The notes below the pieces were generated by a model. The model was not told the origin of the DNA. It saw only the letters and a list, made by a program, of their open reading frames with translations, and searched no databases. Positions 38,928-41,639 of a stretch of DNA of 41,639 nucleotides are shown one piece after another. A program made the translations under genes and the position numbers. Numbering within the stretch: position 1 is the first letter of the stretch; the number at the start of each line of letters is the position of its first letter. The stretch is from positions 1 to 41,639 of the forward strand of contig CADAER010000010.1 of assembly GCA_902787025.1 (NCBI GenBank). Direction: 5' to 3'. This stretch comes from Oscillospiraceae bacterium (lineage in GTDB: Bacteria; Bacillota; Clostridia; Oscillospirales; Acutalibacteraceae).

Positions 38928-40976
38928 ATGAAAAAGATAATGTGCGGAACTGCGGCAATTATGATTCTTTTGCTTTTTGCCGCCTGCAGCAGGACGGAAT
39001 CACAGGATTCAGCCGAAACAACGGCAGCAATTACCGCTGCGACAACACTCCCCGTTGAGACAACAACCGAGGAGGAAACAACCGAAGCACAGACGGAGCA
39101 GGAAGAAATTGTGCTGACGGGCATAACGGTTCAGACTCTGCCGAAAAAGCTGAAATACTTTCAGGGTGATGCTCCCGACACGGCAGGCCTTGTTCTGAAA
39201 GCGGATTATTCGGACGGAACAAGCGAAGCGGTTACAGAGGGATTTGTTGCTGAACCGGAAAAACTGAACACCTTGGGTAAGCAGACGGTTACCGTCTCAT
39301 ACGGAGACCAGAAAACAACATTCACCGTTGATGTTGAAAAGAACGAGGTTAAATCAATTCAGATTAAAACAGCTCCGAAAAAACTGACATACTATGTGGG
39401 CGATCCGATTGATACAACCGGTATGGTGCTGACCTTGAACTACAACAACGGCACAAGCGAGACCGTGACAAAGGGACTTAAAATATCTCCGGAAAAAGCT
39501 GAAAAAGAGGGCAAACAGCAGGTTACGGTTTCATACGGCGGCAAAACGGCCTCATACACTGTTGAAGCGAAAAAGAGCGATGTCGCCTCAATAAAAATCA
39601 AAACCGAACCGTCAAAAGATGTGAAACAGTATGTCGGCGATCCCGTTAACACAAAGGGTATGACGCTGACGGTCAACTATATAAACGGCAAAACAGAAAC
39701 TGTTTCGGAAGGCTTTGACTGCACTCCGAATCCGCTTACGAAAGCAGTCAGGCAGAAAGTGACGGTAACATACAAGGGCAAAACAGATTATTTCTATCTG
39801 ACTCCGGAAAACAACCCGATTAAAAGTCTCTCTGTCAGAACCAAGCCGAAAAAACTGAATTACAATGTAGGCGAAACGCTTCAGACAGACGGCCTGACAC
39901 TTCTTGTTGTTTACACGAGCGGCAGAGAGGAGATTGTCAGCAACAGTAAAGAATATGACTGCAACCCGACGCGGCTTTATCGCAGCGGAACACAGGAAAT
40001 AACTGTTACTTACAAAGAGAAAACCGCTTCTTTCGATGTGACTGTTTCCGGCAGAGAGCTGAACTACATCACAGTCCGGAGCAAAAAGACAAACTATTAT
40101 GTCGGTGAAAGGTTCAGGGAATTTGACCTGACACTTGAAGCTTATTATTCCGACGGAGCGACATCGGTAGTCACAAGCGGATTCACATGTGATCCGGCGG
40201 ACAACACAGTTTTCAACAGCACGGGCACTAAAACAATATATGTCTATTATAAAGGCAAAAGCGCCTCGTGCAATGTTTATGTTTCGCAGGACACTGTGAG
40301 CAGAATCGAAGTCAAAACAATGCCCGGCAAAACAAAATACTATGAAGGCGAAGCCATTGACACAACAGGGCTGACACTTACAGTAACTTATAAAAGCGGA
40401 AGAACCAAAACCGTCAAAGAAGGTTTCAGCTTGTCTCCGAAAAAAGTTGAACATAACGGGCAAAATTCCATTACCGTTACTTATGAGGGACAAAGAACAA
40501 GCTTCAATGTAACCGGCATCGGAATCAGAAGTGTTGAAATAAACAAAAAAGAAGTAAAAGTCAATGAAAGCATTAAAGACGGGCTGATTGTCACTACAAA
40601 ATACTATGACGGAAAAGAAGAAACTCTCAGCGCAGATAAATATACCGTCAGTCCGAGCTCTTTTGGATATCCGGGAGCAGGCATCGTGACAATAAAAGTT
40701 AATAATAACACATGGAGTTTTACTGTTACTATTGATGATGTATTGGAAAGAATATATATCAGCCAGCAGCCGGACAAAACTATATATCAAGTAGGCGATT
40801 ATTTTGAACCCGGCGGAATGGTGGTTTATGCATATTACCGGAGTGGAAACAGCCATCCGGTCTACAACTGGAGTTATTCTCCGCATCAGTTTACAAGTGC
40901 CGGCAGTCAGACAGTTACAATAACTTATCAGGATAAAAAAACTGTTGTCGGTGTGTATGTAAGACCGAATCAGTAA
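38928..40976 (+). CDS. Lipoprotein with eight bacterial Ig-like (Big_3/Big_4-type) repeats
   Basis: The 682-residue protein carries a lipoprotein signal with lipobox LFAAC (Cys20), so the mature protein should be lipid-anchored to the outer face of the membrane. A Thr/Glu-rich stalk follows (about 21-60). Eight repeats of about 75-80 residues begin near 62, with the pattern (I/V)xVKTxPKKxxYYVGDxxDTxGLxL, then xVTVxYxGKxxxF. They match the atypical Ig-like domains found in many Gram-positive surface proteins and probably act as a spacer or as glycan-binding units. Repeat seven is the most diverged. There is no enzymatic domain. CGGAGGA precedes the ATG and a strong terminator follows. It is the last gene of the surface cluster in this window. 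Confidence 0.88.
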   Translation: MKKIMCGTAAIMILLLFAACSRTESQDSAETTAAITAATTLPVETTTEEETTEAQTEQEEIVLTGITVQTLPKKLKYFQGDAPDTAGLVLKADYSDGTSEAVTEGFVAEPEKLNTLGKQTVTVSYGDQKTTFTVDVEKNEVKSIQIKTAPKKLTYYVGDPIDTTGMVLTLNYNNGTSETVTKGLKISPEKAEKEGKQQVTVSYGGKTASYTVEAKKSDVASIKIKTEPSKDVKQYVGDPVNTKGMTLTVNYINGKTETVSEGFDCTPNPLTKAVRQKVTVTYKGKTDYFYLTPENNPIKSLSVRTKPKKLNYNVGETLQTDGLTLLVVYTSGREEIVSNSKEYDCNPTRLYRSGTQEITVTYKEKTASFDVTVSGRELNYITVRSKKTNYYVGERFREFDLTLEAYYSDGATSVVTSGFTCDPADNTVFNSTGTKTIYVYYKGKSASCNVYVSQDTVSRIEVKTMPGKTKYYEGEAIDTTGLTLTVTYKSGRTKTVKEGFSLSPKKVEHNGQNSITVTYEGQRTSFNVTGIGIRSVEINKKEVKVNESIKDGLIVTTKYYDGKEETLSADKYTVSPSSFGYPGAGIVTIKVNNNTWSFTVTIDDVLERIYISQQPDKTIYQVGDYFEPGGMVVYAYYRSGNSHPVYNWSYSPHQFTSAGSQTVTITYQDKKTVVGVYVRPNQ

Positions 40977-40994
40977 AAAACAATCAGACAGTTT

Positions 40995-41030
40995 AAAACC
41001 ACCCGCTGATTTTTTCAGCGGGTGGTTTTA
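40995..41030 (+). terminator. Rho-independent terminator
   Basis: A 15-bp stem AAAACCACCCGCTGA (40995-41009) with its complement at 41015-41029 and a T loop. T-rich sequence in the 3' arm makes it a strong terminator; the A-rich left side may let it work in reverse as well. Confidence 0.88.
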
Positions 41031-41064
41031 TAAGGCAATACTCATTTTTTTGTTATCGGCAAAA

Positions 41065-41118
41065 AGTGTGAAAATCACACTGAAAACATAACAGCCGCCT
41101 GCTTTCACAGGCGGCTGT
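41065..41118 (+). terminator. Two further hairpins, second terminator-like
   Basis: AGTGTG-AAAAT-CACACT (41065-41081) is followed by a perfect 11-bp stem ACAGCCGCCTG (41091-41101) with CAGGCGGCTGT (41108-41118) and TCTTATG. They may back up the terminator at 40995 or end a transcript from the right. Confidence 0.6.
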
Positions 41119-41235
41119 TCTTATGCTTGATTGCTTTGCTGCATGCAAACGGATTTGCGTTTTCTCCGGAGGCATATTACCTGCAAGTCAGCGATTATCT
41201 CTTCTGTTTTCTTTTTACTGAAATCGTTTTCGTTT

Positions 41236-41262
41236 CCCCGTCAGCACCGGGGCTTTGTTTTT
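41236..41262 (+). terminator. Terminator-like hairpin with T tract
   Basis: CCCCG (41236-41240) pairs with CGGGG (41248-41252) and is followed by CTTTGTTTTTT. Another hairpin GCCTCG/CGAGGC lies at 41280-41311. The stretch 41119-41400 shows no convincing gene. Confidence 0.5.
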
Positions 41263-41403
41263 TCTAAATAAAAAGAAAGGCCTCGACTGCAAATCAAGCT
41301 GCAACCGAGGCAGGGAAACATCTGTTTTTGCTGTTTTAATGAAACCAACCCTGTAACATCCCGCAATCATTTTTTGCTTTTTCTGAAAAAACTGTTTTAC
41401 GGC

Positions 41404-41427
41404 TGACCGCCCAATATCCGCCCCTAC
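41404..41427 (-). repeat. Degraded REP-like palindrome
   Basis: GACCGCCCAATATCCGCCCC followed by CTAC resembles the elements at 12106 and 15041, but the left arm no longer pairs well. As in those copies, a composite repeat follows. Confidence 0.55.
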
Positions 41428-41477
41428 GATATTGCATTGGTTTGTAGCTATGCGTTCTTGGTTGAATTGTGAGGGGA

Positions 41478-41580
41478 CACCTCATCCGTCTTGCCTTCGG
41501 CAAGCCACCTCCCTCGACGAGGGAGGCTGAACCCTCTCCGTCGCCTGCCGGCTCGGTCGGCGCTTCTTCCCTCAGAAATA
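41478..41580. repeat. Composite intergenic repeat
   Basis: The first 33 bases (41478-41510) are identical to 12195-12227. Then come a CCTCGACGAGG stem, GGGAGGCT and the 25-base block at 41542-41566 shared with 12232 and 15135. The sequence to the window end (41639) holds no recognisable gene. Confidence 0.75.
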
Positions 41581-41639
41581 TGGTCGTCTCACTCGCTTGG
41601 AGCGCGTCGTGATACTCCCTATTTCTTCACCTCAGCGCA

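Noticed and set aside
39612-40886. 424-codon minus-strand open frame opposite the Ig-repeat lipoprotein
   Set aside because: It mirrors the internal repeats of the lipoprotein and has no start signal or domain.
1-41639. tRNA and rRNA genes
   Set aside because: I looked for tRNA cloverleaf patterns and rRNA signatures in the intergenic spaces and saw none; a covariance-model scan would be decisive.

Overview
The window looks like a chromosomal contig from a gut- or rumen-type Bacillota, most likely a Clostridia/Oscillospiraceae (Ruminococcaceae-like) relative. This rests on AGGAGG-type ribosome binding sites with some TTG starts, an ACT/UPF0210 pair, a BspA-like leucine-rich repeat giant, InlB B-repeat and bacterial Ig-like surface proteins, a large serine recombinase, and abundant short extragenic palindromes. 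Nothing here fixes the species.

Left part (1-18.3 kb, the more GC-rich half). A CDP-alcohol phosphatidyltransferase gene is broken in two, and an AT-richer cassette carrying an S66 LD-carboxypeptidase/MccF-like gene sits in the gap. A surface beta-propeller protein follows, converging on an exported LCAT-like hydrolase. A small exported protein lies behind a ladder of TTAA repeats. Four minus-strand genes form an operon: M23 endopeptidase, deoC, deoD and an old-yellow-enzyme/2-enoate-reductase-like flavoprotein. A second minus-strand operon holds an ACT protein, UPF0210 and rmlD. A plus-strand trio encodes an S51 peptidase, an FAD oxidoreductase and an alkaline-phosphatase-superfamily enzyme. 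Intergenic spaces carry GTAG-type REP palindromes and a larger composite repeat.

Middle part (18.3-21.7 kb) is a decayed mobile-element remnant. It has a CGATAT-spaced hairpin array, a large serine recombinase broken by an apparent 4-nt deletion, a TTG-started acidic ORF with a near-consensus promoter, and a Fic-domain gene with two frameshifts.

Right part (21.7-41 kb, more A-rich, all genes on the plus strand) is a cell-surface gene cluster. It contains a secreted protein with a permuted NlpC/LRAT-like His...Cys arrangement, a sigma factor of the ECF type fused to a transmembrane helix and an extracellular CAP domain, a secreted papain-like peptidase, a 2537-residue BspA-like protein, a 44-residue membrane peptide, an InlB B-repeat protein, a DUF4234 membrane protein, a second LRR/B-repeat protein broken by a 14-bp tandem duplication, a small exported protein and a lipoprotein with eight Ig-like repeats. 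Three promoters share CAAACTATT-N12-CTGTCTTAT with exact spacing, which resembles an ECF promoter. I infer, but cannot prove, that the membrane-tethered sigma factor drives them. The two LRR proteins share an Ig-like domain plus an amphipathic C-terminal tail that may be a surface-retention signal. This tethered-sigma/surface-protein cluster is the best candidate for an undescribed system in the window.
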